Shown here: one piece after another, positions 44,325 through 54,098 of the stretch
Numbering within the stretch: the stretch's first letter is position 1
Layout of the letters: every line of letters begins with the position of its first letter
From: UBA11606 sp965243715
GTDB lineage: Bacteria > Actinomycetota > Acidimicrobiia > Acidimicrobiales > Aldehydirespiratoraceae
Direction of reading: 5' to 3'
NCBI GenBank assembly: GCA_965243715.1
Contig: CBDEVU010000009.1
Span: 186,001-250,000, forward strand
Length of the DNA: 64,000 nucleotides
The notes under the pieces: generated by a model
The model's database searches: none
Told to the model about the DNA's origin: nothing
Seen by the model: the letters and a program-made list of their open reading frames with translations, nothing else
Position numbers and translations under genes: made by a program

Positions 44325-46045
44325 ATCTGTTTCAGCCCCTTTTCTCCGTTCAGTACCGAGTTGATGACGCCCGCCAGGACCTTGACAACGAGAGCGGGCA
44401 CAACCCTCTCCGGCAGAGCGTCGACGAAAGCTTGGTGGAGGCCGCCACTACCGGATTTCAGTATGTGGCTGATGGCATGACGCTCGAGTTCTGGCCGCTC
44501 CATGCCATCGGTCGACGGTACTTTCAGCTCGAATCCTCGGGCGACAGCAGTGAGAGCAGAAGCGATGTCGTCATCGTTGAGACCGTCGAGAAGCGCCCGT
44601 TCGATCGCCATTCCGAGAGGTAGACGAAGGACGACATCGCAATTCGCTTCTAGAAGGCTGAGTGCGCGTGCGGCCTCAGCGTCATCCCGATCCCAGTCGA
44701 GGATCCCAACAGTGACGAAACCGAGGCCTCGTGCGAGCGCAGTTACCTTCCACATGTGGTCCTTGCCGCCGCCGTCGACGAATTCGATCCGGTGAGCGAT
44801 GGGCGGTGATGAGCCGTCGATTGACTCGAGGCGTCTGCTGACAGCATTGAAAGACGAGACGTCGTGTGGGCCCTCGCAGACGACGACAGAGCGGGCCGTC
44901 ATCGCGGGGAGGAGCTGTAGCTGGAAGTGACGCGTGGCACCGCGGGTGGTCTTGTCTCTTGTTCGATCGGGCTGGTGGCAAGCGCGATTGGCGCCTTGCC
45001 CAGTGAGGCGGACGAGATCCTCTACTGCGAACGAGCGCGCGACCTCAGGTCTGCGGGTGGAGACCCAGGCTTGGCCGACCTTCTGCCGGAACAGCGATGC
45101 CAGGCGGGCGCTAGCGGGGCCATCCAAGCCATCCCCGAAGTCATCCACCGCGACGACTGCGTCGCCGCTGTGGGCCCACCAGATCGCCTCAGAGGTCGAG
45201 AGCAACGACCGAAGCGTGGATCCGTGTCGGTGGAGCGGCAGGTGTCCCGCTCCTTCGCCAAGATCCAGGGCCGCAGTGAGGCTGCGGAGAAGGCCACTAA
45301 CTGCACCCCCTTCCGGTAGAAACCTCACAACCTTGGAAGCGTCGGCGTCCAGTCCGAGTGGTTCCCGCAAGGAGCTGAGAACCTGATCGAGGCCGGCCAC
45401 GATGGCGGGATCGGCAGATAGTTCGGCAGAGAGACCATCAACTCCGTCAGCGAGTCGCCGGATGGCTTCGAGCACGTCCTCGCTTCCACTGGACTCGAGC
45501 ATTGCTCGAAAATCACCTTCGGAGCGGACCGCCAGAGGCTCGCGCTGTCGAATCGCTCGGAACGGGAGAGCGACTCGGTCGTCACGCGCTACGCGGTTGG
45601 CGTTTGCCCCAGAATTGGCAAGACGCTTGACATACTCGACGCGCTGTTCGCCGCGTTCCTCAATATGGTCCCATGTACAGGTCCAACGAAGCCGCAGGGC
45701 TGGCTCGTGGTCGGCAACGTCGCCTGTCAGATCAGCCGCTTCCACGATCTGACCAACCCCTGGATCCCACGGTTCGAGCCTGCGAAGGAATCGTTGTCGT
45801 AGGGCCTCGTCTAGATCCGTAAGTGTCACCTCGATTCGGACTTCCCGATCCAGGTCACCGCCATGAAAGTCCCACTCTCGGACCTGCCAACGAGTCGCAT
45901 CCACATGAAGGACTCGCTCCAGAGCCAATATCACGTCGGATCGGCCGGCCCGAGGCTCGCCCACCAATGCGACATGCCCTCTTGGGCGTATCACTATCGA
46001 ATCGAAACCGCGAAACCCATCGATGTATAACTCTTCAACCCGCAC
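44321..46045 (-). CDS. gajA: OLD-family ATPase-TOPRIM nuclease, GajA-like
   Basis: 574 residues, the usual GajA length. N-terminal ABC-type ATPase with LYIDGFRGFDSIVIRPRGHV and a Walker A that reads GEPRAGRSD (Arg for Lys), and a signature-like region AVAVDDFGDGLDGPASARLA. The TOPRIM nuclease domain follows: SVVVCEGPHDVSSF (Glu about 388) and GILDWDRDDAEAA (Asp about 450). In Gabija GajA is a sequence-specific nickase released when nucleotides are depleted. Followed by gajB and a nuclease gene without gaps. Confidence 0.87.
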   Translation of the reverse strand: MRVEELYIDGFRGFDSIVIRPRGHVALVGEPRAGRSDVILALERVLHVDATRWQVREWDFHGGDLDREVRIEVTLTDLDEALRQRFLRRLEPWDPGVGQIVEAADLTGDVADHEPALRLRWTCTWDHIEERGEQRVEYVKRLANSGANANRVARDDRVALPFRAIRQREPLAVRSEGDFRAMLESSGSEDVLEAIRRLADGVDGLSAELSADPAIVAGLDQVLSSLREPLGLDADASKVVRFLPEGGAVSGLLRSLTAALDLGEGAGHLPLHRHGSTLRSLLSTSEAIWWAHSGDAVVAVDDFGDGLDGPASARLASLFRQKVGQAWVSTRRPEVARSFAVEDLVRLTGQGANRACHQPDRTRDKTTRGATRHFQLQLLPAMTARSVVVCEGPHDVSSFNAVSRRLESIDGSSPPIAHRIEFVDGGGKDHMWKVTALARGLGFVTVGILDWDRDDAEAARALSLLEANCDVVLRLPLGMAIERALLDGLNDDDIASALTAVARGFELKVPSTDGMERPELERHAISHILKSGSGGLHQAFVDALPERVVPALVVKVLAGVINSVLNGEKGLKQI

Positions 46046-46060
46046 TGGCTGTCCTCCACC

Positions 46061-47341
46061 TCATCGTGGCCCTTGTGGCCCGGATCTTGGGTGTGTCTCC
46101 GACGGCCGGTGCCATAGGGTGCTGGCCGGTAGGGCCCAAATTCGATCGTCGAGTTGGAATGGGATCGGTCCTGTGTAGATGATGGCTCCGTAGTGGAACG
46201 CGTCTCCTAGTTTGTCTCGCAGCCAACGCAGGCCCTTTGCGTCGTGATGGTCGACTTGGGTTGAGGATTTCACTTCGAGCCCGACGATCTGTCCGCGTCT
46301 TTCGAGAACGAGGTCGACCTCGTTGCCGTCGCGATTTCGAAGGTGGAATAGTTCGGTTGGGTGTTCAACTGTTTCGATGTGGGTGCTCAGCTCGGTGGCG
46401 ACGAACGTTTCGAAGAGCTGACCGACGAGGGTGGCGTCGCGTTCAAGGGCTGCGGTGTCGAGGTTGAGTAGATGCGTGGCAAGTCCGGGATCGGCGATGT
46501 GGATCTTTGGTGATCGGTTTAGCCGCAGAAGGCGTTTGGTGTGCCAGGCCGGTACTCGGATGATGATTGAGAGGTCCTCGAGAAGTGTGATGTAGTTGTC
46601 GGCGGTGCCCTTGGCGACGTCTGCATCGCGGGCTGTGGCCTCCTTGTTCAGTTCCTGCGCGGTTCGGGCGACGCATGATGTCAGCACGGCCCGCAGCTTT
46701 CTTGGCCGTGGGTTTGAGCCCGCTACTTGTGCTGCGTCTCGGTCGACGAGTTGCTCGATGTAGCTATTGAACCAGCGTGAACGGCCTCGGTCGGATCGTT
46801 GGACAACGTCGGGGAATCGGCCGGCGACTATTCTGTTGAGGTAGTCGTGCCGGTTGAGGTCGGAGCGCCCGAAGCTCGGGGGTTCGTCCGCGAAGAAGGC
46901 GTCAATGGGGTTGTAGGTGTTGTTGTGTTCGAGTTCGCCTTGGGTCAGCCCGAACATCCGCACCCGAATAAGTCGTCCTGTGCCTGGCCACGTTGCAGCT
47001 TGATGGGCGGCACGCACTGAACCTGTCACGATGAAGCGCCCAGCGACCCCCGAGAGGTCTGCATCGATGGCACGCTTGACGGCCCCGAGAATCTCCGGCG
47101 ATTCCTGCCATTCGTCGATCAGTACCCGTCCTGGAGCATTGGCGAGGATGCCGTCGGGGTCTTCCTTGGCCGCTGTCCGCACGCCGGGGATTGACAAGTC
47201 CAAAACTGTGTCCGCGAACTGGAGCATCGAGGTTGATTTCCCACAACCACGGGGGCCCACGAGCAGGACGGCCGGGAACTCAGGTAGGAGCTCGTCGGCT
47301 ATCAGGCGATCGACGACGCGGGGAAATAGGCGCTGAACCAC
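46061..47341 (-). CDS. DUF4143-type AAA ATPase
   Basis: 426 residues. Walker A VGPRGCGKSTSML (about 28-40), Walker B RVLIDEWQESPEIL, sensor IVTGSVRAA, winged-helix middle with KGTADNYITLLEDLSIII, and a C-terminal restriction-fold DUF4143 end with FHLRNRDGNEVDLVLERRGQ and IVGLEVKSSTQVDHHDAKGL (D...ExK). The family is widespread and poorly understood. It lies 15 nt upstream of the gajA-like gene on the same strand, so it may be part of that operon. Promoter between 47342 and 47460. Confidence 0.88.
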   Translation of the reverse strand: MVQRLFPRVVDRLIADELLPEFPAVLLVGPRGCGKSTSMLQFADTVLDLSIPGVRTAAKEDPDGILANAPGRVLIDEWQESPEILGAVKRAIDADLSGVAGRFIVTGSVRAAHQAATWPGTGRLIRVRMFGLTQGELEHNNTYNPIDAFFADEPPSFGRSDLNRHDYLNRIVAGRFPDVVQRSDRGRSRWFNSYIEQLVDRDAAQVAGSNPRPRKLRAVLTSCVARTAQELNKEATARDADVAKGTADNYITLLEDLSIIIRVPAWHTKRLLRLNRSPKIHIADPGLATHLLNLDTAALERDATLVGQLFETFVATELSTHIETVEHPTELFHLRNRDGNEVDLVLERRGQIVGLEVKSSTQVDHHDAKGLRWLRDKLGDAFHYGAIIYTGPIPFQLDDRIWALPASTLWHRPSETHPRSGPQGPR

Positions 47342-47490
47342 CCCAGAAGCTTACCGCACCGCCGCACAAGTTGACTGATATGCGGAGCGGTAATTGACCG
47401 ATCTGCGGAGACCGAACTGTCTGATCGGACGAATGAACACTGAGCGGCGTACCTGACATGGCGGTGAATCAGGGGTGTCGCCGTGCTAAT

Positions 47491-47523
47491 GGTTTGCTAA
47501 TGGCATCTGGCGTCCTGGAGCGG
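47491..47523 (+). repeat. 33-bp direct repeat, copy B (att-like)
   Basis: Exact copy of 30558-30590, preceded by AGGGGTGTCGCCGTGCTAAT. About 95 bp further on (47616-47637) comes GGGGAAGTCCCCCCTCCGAC followed by ACC, resembling the T-arm and acceptor end of a tRNA. Candidate right attachment site of the 30.6-47.5 kb segment. Confidence 0.8.
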
Positions 47524-47684
47524 CATCTAGCGGTAGAGAGCGGTTTTGGTGGTCGCTGGATGCCGCTCAGGGACGCTGGTTACCGCAGGACGACGCCCGA
47601 TGCCTGGTGGGGGAGGGGAAGTCCCCCCTCCGACACCAGCACAACCCCTGGAAACAGTGGGCACAACGGGCGAAAAACGGCTGC

Positions 47685-47720
47685 AGGGGTGTCGTTTGCT
47701 AACGGATTTGCTAACGGCAG
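47685..47720 (+). repeat. Att-like motif, copy C
   Basis: AGGGGTGTCGTTTGCTAACG followed by GATTTGCTAACGGCAG: same plan as copies A and B (GGGGTGTCG plus two TTTGCTAAyGG units). Closest to the copy at 52530-52566 in its right half (GGATTGCTAACGGCAGCC). Confidence 0.7.
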
Positions 47721-47985
47721 CCAAACCACCGTCCCGAACCGGCCTCGAAACCGCTGCCTGCTGCAGCATTCCGCCCTGGTCAGAGCGACGCCTACAGCAC
47801 CGAGCAGTCGCGGGCAGCAGCGGCGCGCTTCCACCACACCGTGGGGGAACGCGCCGGCAGCGGCGACGCGAGCTGCGGTCCGCACGACCGCGCGCCCCGG
47901 ATCAAGCCGGTCGGGTCCAGCGGGAGTAGGTAATCGGGGAGCGAGTGTCCCAGCGGCACCGCAGCGTGCCCCACAGGAACCCTTC

Positions 47986-48120
47986 ATGCAGCTCCGCCCG
48001 ATCCCCGTGGTACTCCTCATCGCCCTGGCAGCAACAGGCTGCGCGACGCCGGAGACCGAATCGAGTGATCAGGACCAGCCGCCCACAGCCAGCGTAGAGG
48101 TTGAAACGCCCCCCCCATAA
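47986..48120 (+). CDS. Short lipoprotein-like ORF
   Basis: 44 residues: MQLRPIPVVLLIALAATGCA is a good lipoprotein signal peptide (lipobox AATGC), followed by only 25 Thr/Glu/Pro-rich residues ending in Pro. The stop comes right after a run of eight C (48109-48116), so it may be a longer lipoprotein truncated by slippage or decay. No partner genes. The preceding stretch 47524-47985 contains att-like motifs but no gene. Confidence 0.45.
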   Translation: MQLRPIPVVLLIALAATGCATPETESSDQDQPPTASVEVETPPP

Positions 48121-48427
48121 CGAACCCAGCGTTTGACGCAGCGGCTGTCGACCCATCACATCTAGGGTCACTCTAGGATCGGGACGACTCCGAAGGGCTA
48201 GCTGACATCGTGAGCCCACTCGGTCCCGTCGCGGACTCGGCCGATCAGCCAAAGGCGCACACCGCATCGGCGCGCCTGGCCTCGGTTGGAATACGCGACG
48301 AGGTAGTAGAACCCGCAGTCGTCGTGCCACCGGCCAATCGGCGCGGTGGCGTCCCATCGGCGGTGTAATACGAGGCCTAGCGTAGGTTCCTTCAAGAGCT
48401 GCAAACTCATCGAAGGAGACCCACGCC
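48121..48427. other. Gap with possible relic
   Basis: About 300 bp. The minus strand from about 48410 to 48198 has protein-like text (APIGRWHDDCGFYYLVAYSN, WLIGRVRDGTEWAHDVS) but no family or start signal could be assigned. Possibly a relic of a small secreted protein. Confidence 0.25.
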
Positions 48428-49565
48428 ATGCCCAAACGAGTATCGCCTATTGAGACGATCCGCGCCGACATCGACACTGTGTTCGGTTCGGGAAACCGGT
48501 TGAGGAGTGTCTGGAGGAGTTGATGCGCCACTCGGTGCGGCTTGTGCTTCAGCAGGTCCTCGAGGACGACGGCGGGGGCGGTGGGTCTGAAACGGCCGAA
48601 GCTGCGTAACACGATCGAGACGTACGCGTCGCAACTCCTCGGGAAAAGGGGTGGTGCGCTCTGCGCCGTTGGAGGCGCTCGGCCCCGAAGCGGCTCTGTC
48701 GAAATCGACGGCTTCTCGGATCTGTCAGGTCCTCAAGAACGATTTCGAAGTGTTCCAGAACCGCGACCTGACCAGCATCGATTTGGACTACCTGTTTCTC
48801 GACGGGTCGCATTTCAAGATGCATGACGGCACCAACGCGGAGCCGGTCATGGTTGCCTACGCCATCACCACTGTCGGCCAACCGGTCCTGGTCGCAGTCG
48901 AACCCGCCGCGGCAGAATCTACCGACGCATGGGCCGATCTCCTCGCGGGGTTGACCCGGCGAGGTTTGACCGTTGCGTTGTTGACGATCACCGACGGCGC
49001 CGCCGGTTTGATCAACGCTATCGGCACCCAACTCCACGGTTCGCTGCCTCATCCATCGGGCCAGAAACGTACTCGCCAAAATCCCCACCAATCATCAACC
49101 AACAATCAACGGCGAGTTCTAGACCATCTTCGATGACATCGATGTTGAACCCGACCAGAGCGCCGTCGACGGAACACAACGCCGCATCGACGCGTTCGCT
49201 GACCGCCACACCAAGCCTTCCCGGCCGCGGTGCGCTGCCTGCAACACGACCGTCAAGCCCTGACCTCGTACCTACGATTCTGGACCGAGCACCACAAACG
49301 GATCCGACACACCAACCTCATCGAACGGACCTTCGGCGAAACCCGACGACGTGTGAAAGTCATCAGCCGGCTCCCCGGCGAAGCATCCTGCCTCGCTCTC
49401 CTATGGCCTGTGCCCAACCGGGCATCGGCGAGCTCGCGAGGACCGCGCTACACCCCAGCCATCACCCGACACCTCTCCAACATCCGCCACCAACTCAACC
49501 GACCTACCAGCAAGGAGAACCCAACCACCACAGCCCCCGACGACACCGCCACAGCCGCCGCCTAG
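48428..49565 (+). pseudogene. IS256-family (Mutator-like) transposase, degenerate
   Basis: ATG 48428 starts MPKRVSPIETIRADIDTVFG; later pieces in changing frames read LSKSTASRICQVLKNDFEVF, NRDLTSIDLDYLFLDGSHFK (first catalytic Asp), TRRGLTVALLTITDGAAGLI (second Asp), then FWTEHHKRIRHTNLIERTFG (Glu) and GEASCLALLWPVPNRAS. This follows IS256 transposases start to end with at least four frameshifts and missing segments. Inactive. Confidence 0.8.
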
Positions 49566-49784
49566 AATGACCAACAGGAACCAACACCCAGGCCCCGAGT
49601 TACACCAAACCTGGGACGCCACCCGTGACTGCGATCCCAAGGTCGAACAGCGATGGTCGCCGACGCAACGACTCGCCTGGGTCCGGGGCCAGCAGTCTGA
49701 ACCAGGCGAAGCCTTTCACAACAGTCGAGCCTAGGTCACCATGCGGCCTGCGAACCTCGCCGGCTGCGGGCCCGGTCGATGAGA
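49566..49784. other. Gap after IS256 relic
   Basis: About 220 bp with no convincing gene; convergent ends of the transposase relic (plus) and the lipoprotein gene (minus). Confidence 0.4.
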
Positions 49785-51118
49785 TCAACGGCAGTACATG
49801 AGCAGTGAAGCGCCGGCAAACTCAAGTCCAAGCTCACTGAGTTCCAGATCGAGCAGACCCGCAACGGTTGAACCGCTGATCGAGGCCATTGAGATGTTCT
49901 GAGATTGGCCAGGCGCGAACTCGACAAGCGTGAGGGCGCCTGCGTCACCATCGATCGTCACGCTAAGGACACCAAGGTCCGGAGAGACCAGGTCTGCATC
50001 GACTGTTTGTCCATCGACCTCACACGATTGCACCGTCGCCTTGATGAACGCCGAGTCCGGAAGATCGATGTAGGCCGAGGATCGACCGACAAGCGAGGCG
50101 GGCAACGGTTCGACCGCTGTCTCGGTCACCAACCCGTAGGAAGCGATCTCCTCGTCACCCATGCGGTGAATAGCGTCGAAGGGAGCAGCTTCGAGCGTGT
50201 ACCAGTAGAACCGGGGCCCGGCCTCATCACCGAGCATCACTGAGAAGTACTCGAGCTGGCTGCGGTGAGCCGGATGATCTGCGGGCAGATCGATTGCGGT
50301 GACATCGCCGTCAGGCGTGCCCCACGAGTGCACGCCAACCCAGCCACTCGGCTCAATAACGCGCCGGACGCCGGCGACAAACATGTCCACGCCGCCCGAT
50401 GAGATGTCGCCGTTGGCCGGAACCCACGTTGTCCAGCCCGCCTCGCGGATCAGCCGTGCGCTGTGAACGTTGATCTCATCGTTTTCAGACCCCTCGACAT
50501 TCACCATGACAAGCGTGTCCACCTCCGGATGATCGCGGATCGTGTCGCGCAACTGAACATACGTGCTGGTCCCGAGCACACCTCGAATCAGCGCATGGTT
50601 GCCCACAACGTCAATGGTGGAACTCCCCCCGCCAACGAAACCCACATCGAACGACACCTCCAGCTCGACGGGCTCCAACCCGACAGCGGCTTGGATCGGG
50701 GCCACGAAGTGATAGATCGTGCCGTTAGAGGAGCCGTCGAGCTCGGCCGGCACAGCCTTCACCTCAGCTACAGCCGCTGCGTCTTCGAGAAACCAGAACT
50801 CCTCGCCCTTGGACACCAAGATCGTGTCGAGTTCGTCATCGTCCAACACGATGACAACGAGCATGTCGCCAGCAGTGACGCTGAGCGAGCCATCCTCGAA
50901 CGAAACTGCGCCCATATCGACCGGGGGTCAGCGTCGCCGAGGCGAACGAACGACGCAGCTGCGCCAACCTCATACGCAGCAACGTACGCGTTGACATTCT
51001 CAGCGGCCAGATAGCCATCGTCGGCACCAGATCCAGATGAAGAATCGCCACCACACGATGCCGAGACCACCGCCACCGCCAGCAACGCCGGGGCAAACCA
51101 ACCTACAGGTCTGGGCAT
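49785..51118 (-). pseudogene. Secreted lipoprotein with ClpP/SppA-like fold, frameshifted near N-terminus
   Basis: ATG 51118 after AGGAGAAAG starts MPRPVGWFAPALLAVAVVSA then SCGGDSSSG, a lipoprotein signal. After FVRLGDADP a run of five C breaks the frame, and the sense continues in the next frame as VDMGAVSFEDGSLSVTAGDM to the stop at 49785 (376 residues from GTG/ATG 50915). The middle has LIRGVLGTSTYVQLRDTIRD, DTLVMVNVEGSENDEINVHS, ARLIREAGWTTWVPANG and VGVHSWG, which follow COG3904-like ClpP/crotonase-fold periplasmic proteins. Function unknown. Confidence 0.65.
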
Positions 51119-51802
51119 CGAAACTTTCTCCTTCGTGCGACGCGACAGCCGCCACCTGCGGCACCACATCGATCCTGAACGGAACACCCCGACCCCGCTA
51201 CCGGCCCAACGTCCAGTTCCACCAGTACTTTTAGCCGGGTATCAATGGCAGCGACTGAAAGGCACAGGCGGAGCGTCTGAGTCTTGGCTGCACGTCCGCG
51301 CAATGCGATGCTGCATCGGCCATTGCTCGCGATGAATCGAGGGAAGCGAGCATCCAACCGTTCGGTGTTGACCCAACACTGGCCTCGCCACGCAGAGTTT
51401 GCCTACGGGGGCCGATCACGATAGCAGTACCCGCGAGCGCCGTGCAGCTCCACCCAGATCGCACGGTCATCCTTGACGAGGTCGCCGCAAGCGCGCTGAC
51501 GTTCAGTCTCGGCGGGCCAGCGAGTTCACCGGAGATCGTGGATGCAGGGACAAGGCGTCCATCTCAATGACGGCAACCTGTCACCCGCCACGTCTATGGT
51601 TGGTCCGTGGATCACGCTGCACACCCGATCCCAGACTCGGGAGCCACCGGGTGTCGCTAACATCACGCCGTCAGCGAAATCGAGTCAGCTCCAGTCCTGG
51701 TTGAGGGGTCGGTTGGTTTGTCGCCTGCGATGGTGCGCGACGCGACGACATGGTTGCGTATTCGCAAGCAATGGTGTTAGTGGTCAGTCGTACTATTGGG
51801 GC
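51119..51802. other. Gap without recognisable gene
   Basis: About 680 bp upstream of the divergent lipoprotein and TIR genes. Open frames on both strands are short or biased and not protein-like. It must contain both promoters. Confidence 0.45.
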
Positions 51803-52498
51803 ATGGCTAGATGCACAGCTCCGGTACAGGGACATCGCACAGAAAGCGGCGCAGCCGCATGCCCGATGCACGGCGGAAGGTCCACGTATGGGGATTACTC
51901 ACAGCGTTCCTACTCACCTGTCTCTCGATCGCCGACAAGTAGGACAAGAGCGAGCGGTGGGACCGGGCCAGCAAGACGCGCAACGCGGCCGACGTGGTCA
52001 CCGAGCAACTCCGCTGTCACTTACACCGCCGACCAGGTGCGGGCGCTAACTTCTTATCGGCGCGCAGTTGAAGCCCAGGGTCAACTGCCCGAACTTCGAG
52101 ACCTCTTCCTCTGCCATGCATGGGACGATCGGCGCGATGCCGCTACGGAGTTGAGTGACCTGCTCGAAGCTGAAGGCGTGTCGGTCTGGTTTAGCGAGAA
52201 GGACATCCTGCTGGGTCAGCCGTTCATGCGAGAGATCGACAGAGGTTTGGCGAAGTCGCGGGCTGGTCTTGTCCTCGTCACCCCTGCGCTCCTGGAGCGC
52301 GTCAGCAACCGGGGGATCTCTGACAAGGAACTCTCAGAGCTTCTGGCACGCGACCAGCTCATTCCCGTTGTGCACGGAACGACCTACGACGAAGTTCGGA
52401 AAGTCAGCCCCTTGCTGGGTAGTCGAAACGGGTTGGACACTGCGGAGGATTCGATGACAACCATTGCCGTCAAGATCGCCGAACTGGTCAACCTCTAA
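51803..52498 (+). CDS. TIR-domain protein
   Basis: 231 residues from ATG 51803. The N-terminus MARCTAPVQGHRTESGAAAC with PMHGG is a short Cys/His segment, then a Ser/Arg-rich linker, VTYTADQVRALTSY, and a TIR domain (about 95-225): DLFLCHAWDDRRDAATELSD, EAEGVSVWFSEKDILLGQPF, SRAGLVLVTPALLERV and KELSELLARDQLIPVVHGTT. The catalytic Glu of NADase TIRs would be in the WFSEKDI segment. Bacterial TIR proteins degrade or modify NAD in phage defence. Single gene between att-like motifs. Confidence 0.85.
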   Translation: MARCTAPVQGHRTESGAAACPMHGGRSTYGDYSQRSYSPVSRSPTSRTRASGGTGPARRATRPTWSPSNSAVTYTADQVRALTSYRRAVEAQGQLPELRDLFLCHAWDDRRDAATELSDLLEAEGVSVWFSEKDILLGQPFMREIDRGLAKSRAGLVLVTPALLERVSNRGISDKELSELLARDQLIPVVHGTTYDEVRKVSPLLGSRNGLDTAEDSMTTIAVKIAELVNL

Positions 52499-52529
52499 CC
52501 TGGCGAGTCAGATCATGGCATCGGCCACT

Positions 52530-52566
52530 GGGGGGTCTCGTTTTGCTAACGGATTGCTAACGGCAG
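52530..52566 (+). repeat. Att-like motif, copy D1
   Basis: GGGGGGTCTCGTTTTGCTAA then CGGATTGCTAACGGCAG. 110 bp downstream (52675-52700) comes GTGAGTTCAAGTCCCCCTCC then CACAC, a tRNA T-loop and acceptor-end sequence. Between lie GCGGTTTT and CGCTGGATGCCG, also present between copy B and its tRNA-like end, so B-C and D1-D2 are parallel units. Confidence 0.7.
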
Positions 52567-52674
52567 CCTGTGTCGTGGAGCTGTAGGGGAGTGCAAGGAG
52601 CGGTTTTCGGTCGGACTTAACGCCGCTGGATGCCGGATCCCGCCGCTTGGTGCCTCTGGGCGCAATGTTGAGTG

Positions 52675-52700
52675 GGTGAGTTCAAGTCCCCCTCCCACAC
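52675..52700 (+). other. tRNA 3'-end-like remnant
   Basis: GAGTTCAAGTCCCCCTCCCA resembles the T-loop (TTCAAGT) and acceptor strand of a tRNA, but no D- or anticodon arm precedes it, so it is only a 3' remnant such as integrases leave at attachment sites. Confidence 0.5.
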
Positions 52701-52738
52701 TTTTTGCATAAGCCCTGGTCAGAGGGTGTGTGCGGCCG

Positions 52739-52772
52739 GAGGGGTGTCGTTTGCAGTTGGATTTGCTAGTGC
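52739..52772 (+). repeat. Att-like motif, copy D2
   Basis: AGGGGTGTCGTTTGCAGTTG then GATTTGCTAGTGC, a diverged copy of motif C in the same relative place after a tRNA-3'-end-like sequence. Confidence 0.55.
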
Positions 52773-52859
52773 TTGTCATGGATCGCGCGGTGGCGACGGG
52801 TGCTAAGCGATGCGTTTGGACCTCATGCGCGGGCCTCGTGAGCCCGGAGTCGAGCCGAT

Positions 52860-53900
52860 CTAGTTGTAGATCTCAGTGAGGTTGTTCAGTTGTCTTTGTG
52901 ATGAAGGCGGCTGATGGGGGTCTTGTGGCCGAGGGCGTTGTGGAGTTGTTGGTTGTTGTATCGCCAAAGTCATGGTTCGAGTGCCTAGCGGCGCTGATCT
53001 GAGTTCTGGTAGACCGCAGCGTAGGCCCATTCGCGCAGCATCGTTTGAATGAATCGTTCGGCTTTGCCGTTGGTGCGAGGCCGGTATGGGCGGGTGCGCA
53101 GGTGCCGGATTCCGATCTCGGTGCAGTGCTGGGCCTAGGCGTGAGAGATGTAGGCGGAGCCGTTGTCGGTCATGACTCGTTCAACGGTGATGCCGTGGGC
53201 GGCGAACCAGGCGATGGTCCGATCGAGGAACGCGATACAGGTGGCTGCTTTCTGGTCGGGCAGGACCTCGATGTAGGCGACGCGGTTGGTGTCATCGACA
53301 CAGACGTGCACGGCTTCCCAGCTGACGCGATGGTTGTGGTTGCCTGGTCCTCGGCCGGTGACGTGGTGGCCGGGTTTGTTGAAACGGCTGAGCTTTTTGA
53401 TGTCGATGTGGATCAACTCGCCTGGATGGCGGTGGCAATACCGATTCGGTGGCTCTGGCGGTTCGAGTTTGGAGAGCCGGTTCAGACTGATCCGTTTCAA
53501 CACTGTGGTCACCGTCGACAACGCCATGTCGAGTTTCTCGGCGATCTGGGGGCCGGTCATGCGCAGCTGGCGCAACTGTTCGATGAGCGCTTCGGTTTCG
53601 GCAGATGTGCGCGTCGGCGACGTGCGTTGCCGCGCATGACCGATCCGTCATCGGCTCACCCGCGTCGAAACGAGCCAACCACTTCTGGACGGTGCGCTCA
53701 CTGCACCCAGCAGCACCAGCCGCGTCAGCGACCTTCCAGCCGTGCTCGCGAACTCGAGCACACATCAGCTCGCGCTGAAACGGACAAAGACGGGCGTTAC
53801 CGTGAAGATCCACGGGTCTCCTTGAGGTGTGAGTGACTAAGCACCCTCATTCTCAAGGAGACCCACCAAACCGAACAACGTCCTCAGGATCTACAACTAG
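52860..53900 (-). mobile_element. IS481-like element, degenerate
   Basis: Ends share CTAGTTGTAGATC in inverted orientation (52860-52872 and 53888-53900). Inside, minus strand, ATG 53813 starts MDLHGNARLCPFQRELMCAR, the HTH part; frameshift; then LRQLRMTGPQIAEKLDMALS, HPGELIHIDIKKLSRF (first Asp), VERVMTDNGSAYISHA-stop (second Asp), and further AEIGIRHLRTRPYRPRTNGK AERFIQ-like text with Glu after two more stops. Inactive. Confidence 0.75.
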
Positions 53901-54098
53901 ATGCCTCCGCATGGACCAAGCAGTGCACCCGAGACGTGACGGTGCCGAAAACTCGTCTGTGTGCTCTGGCCTGGGTTTCGCGGGATGCCAGTCGAAAGCG
54001 GTGGCGCTGGAAGAACTCCAAGTATTTGATCTACTGATCTTAGGCATGCTGATTTCAAGGCACGACAGGGCATTCGCCCCCCCCAAGTCTGACCCCAT

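Noticed and set aside
52621..52700. Complete tRNA gene ending at 52700
   Set aside because: Only the T-arm and acceptor 3' strand look right; no D-arm, anticodon arm or matching 5' acceptor strand could be found upstream.
53045..53836. 263-codon plus-strand frame
   Set aside because: Antisense of the IS481 transposase, which is recognised on the minus strand.
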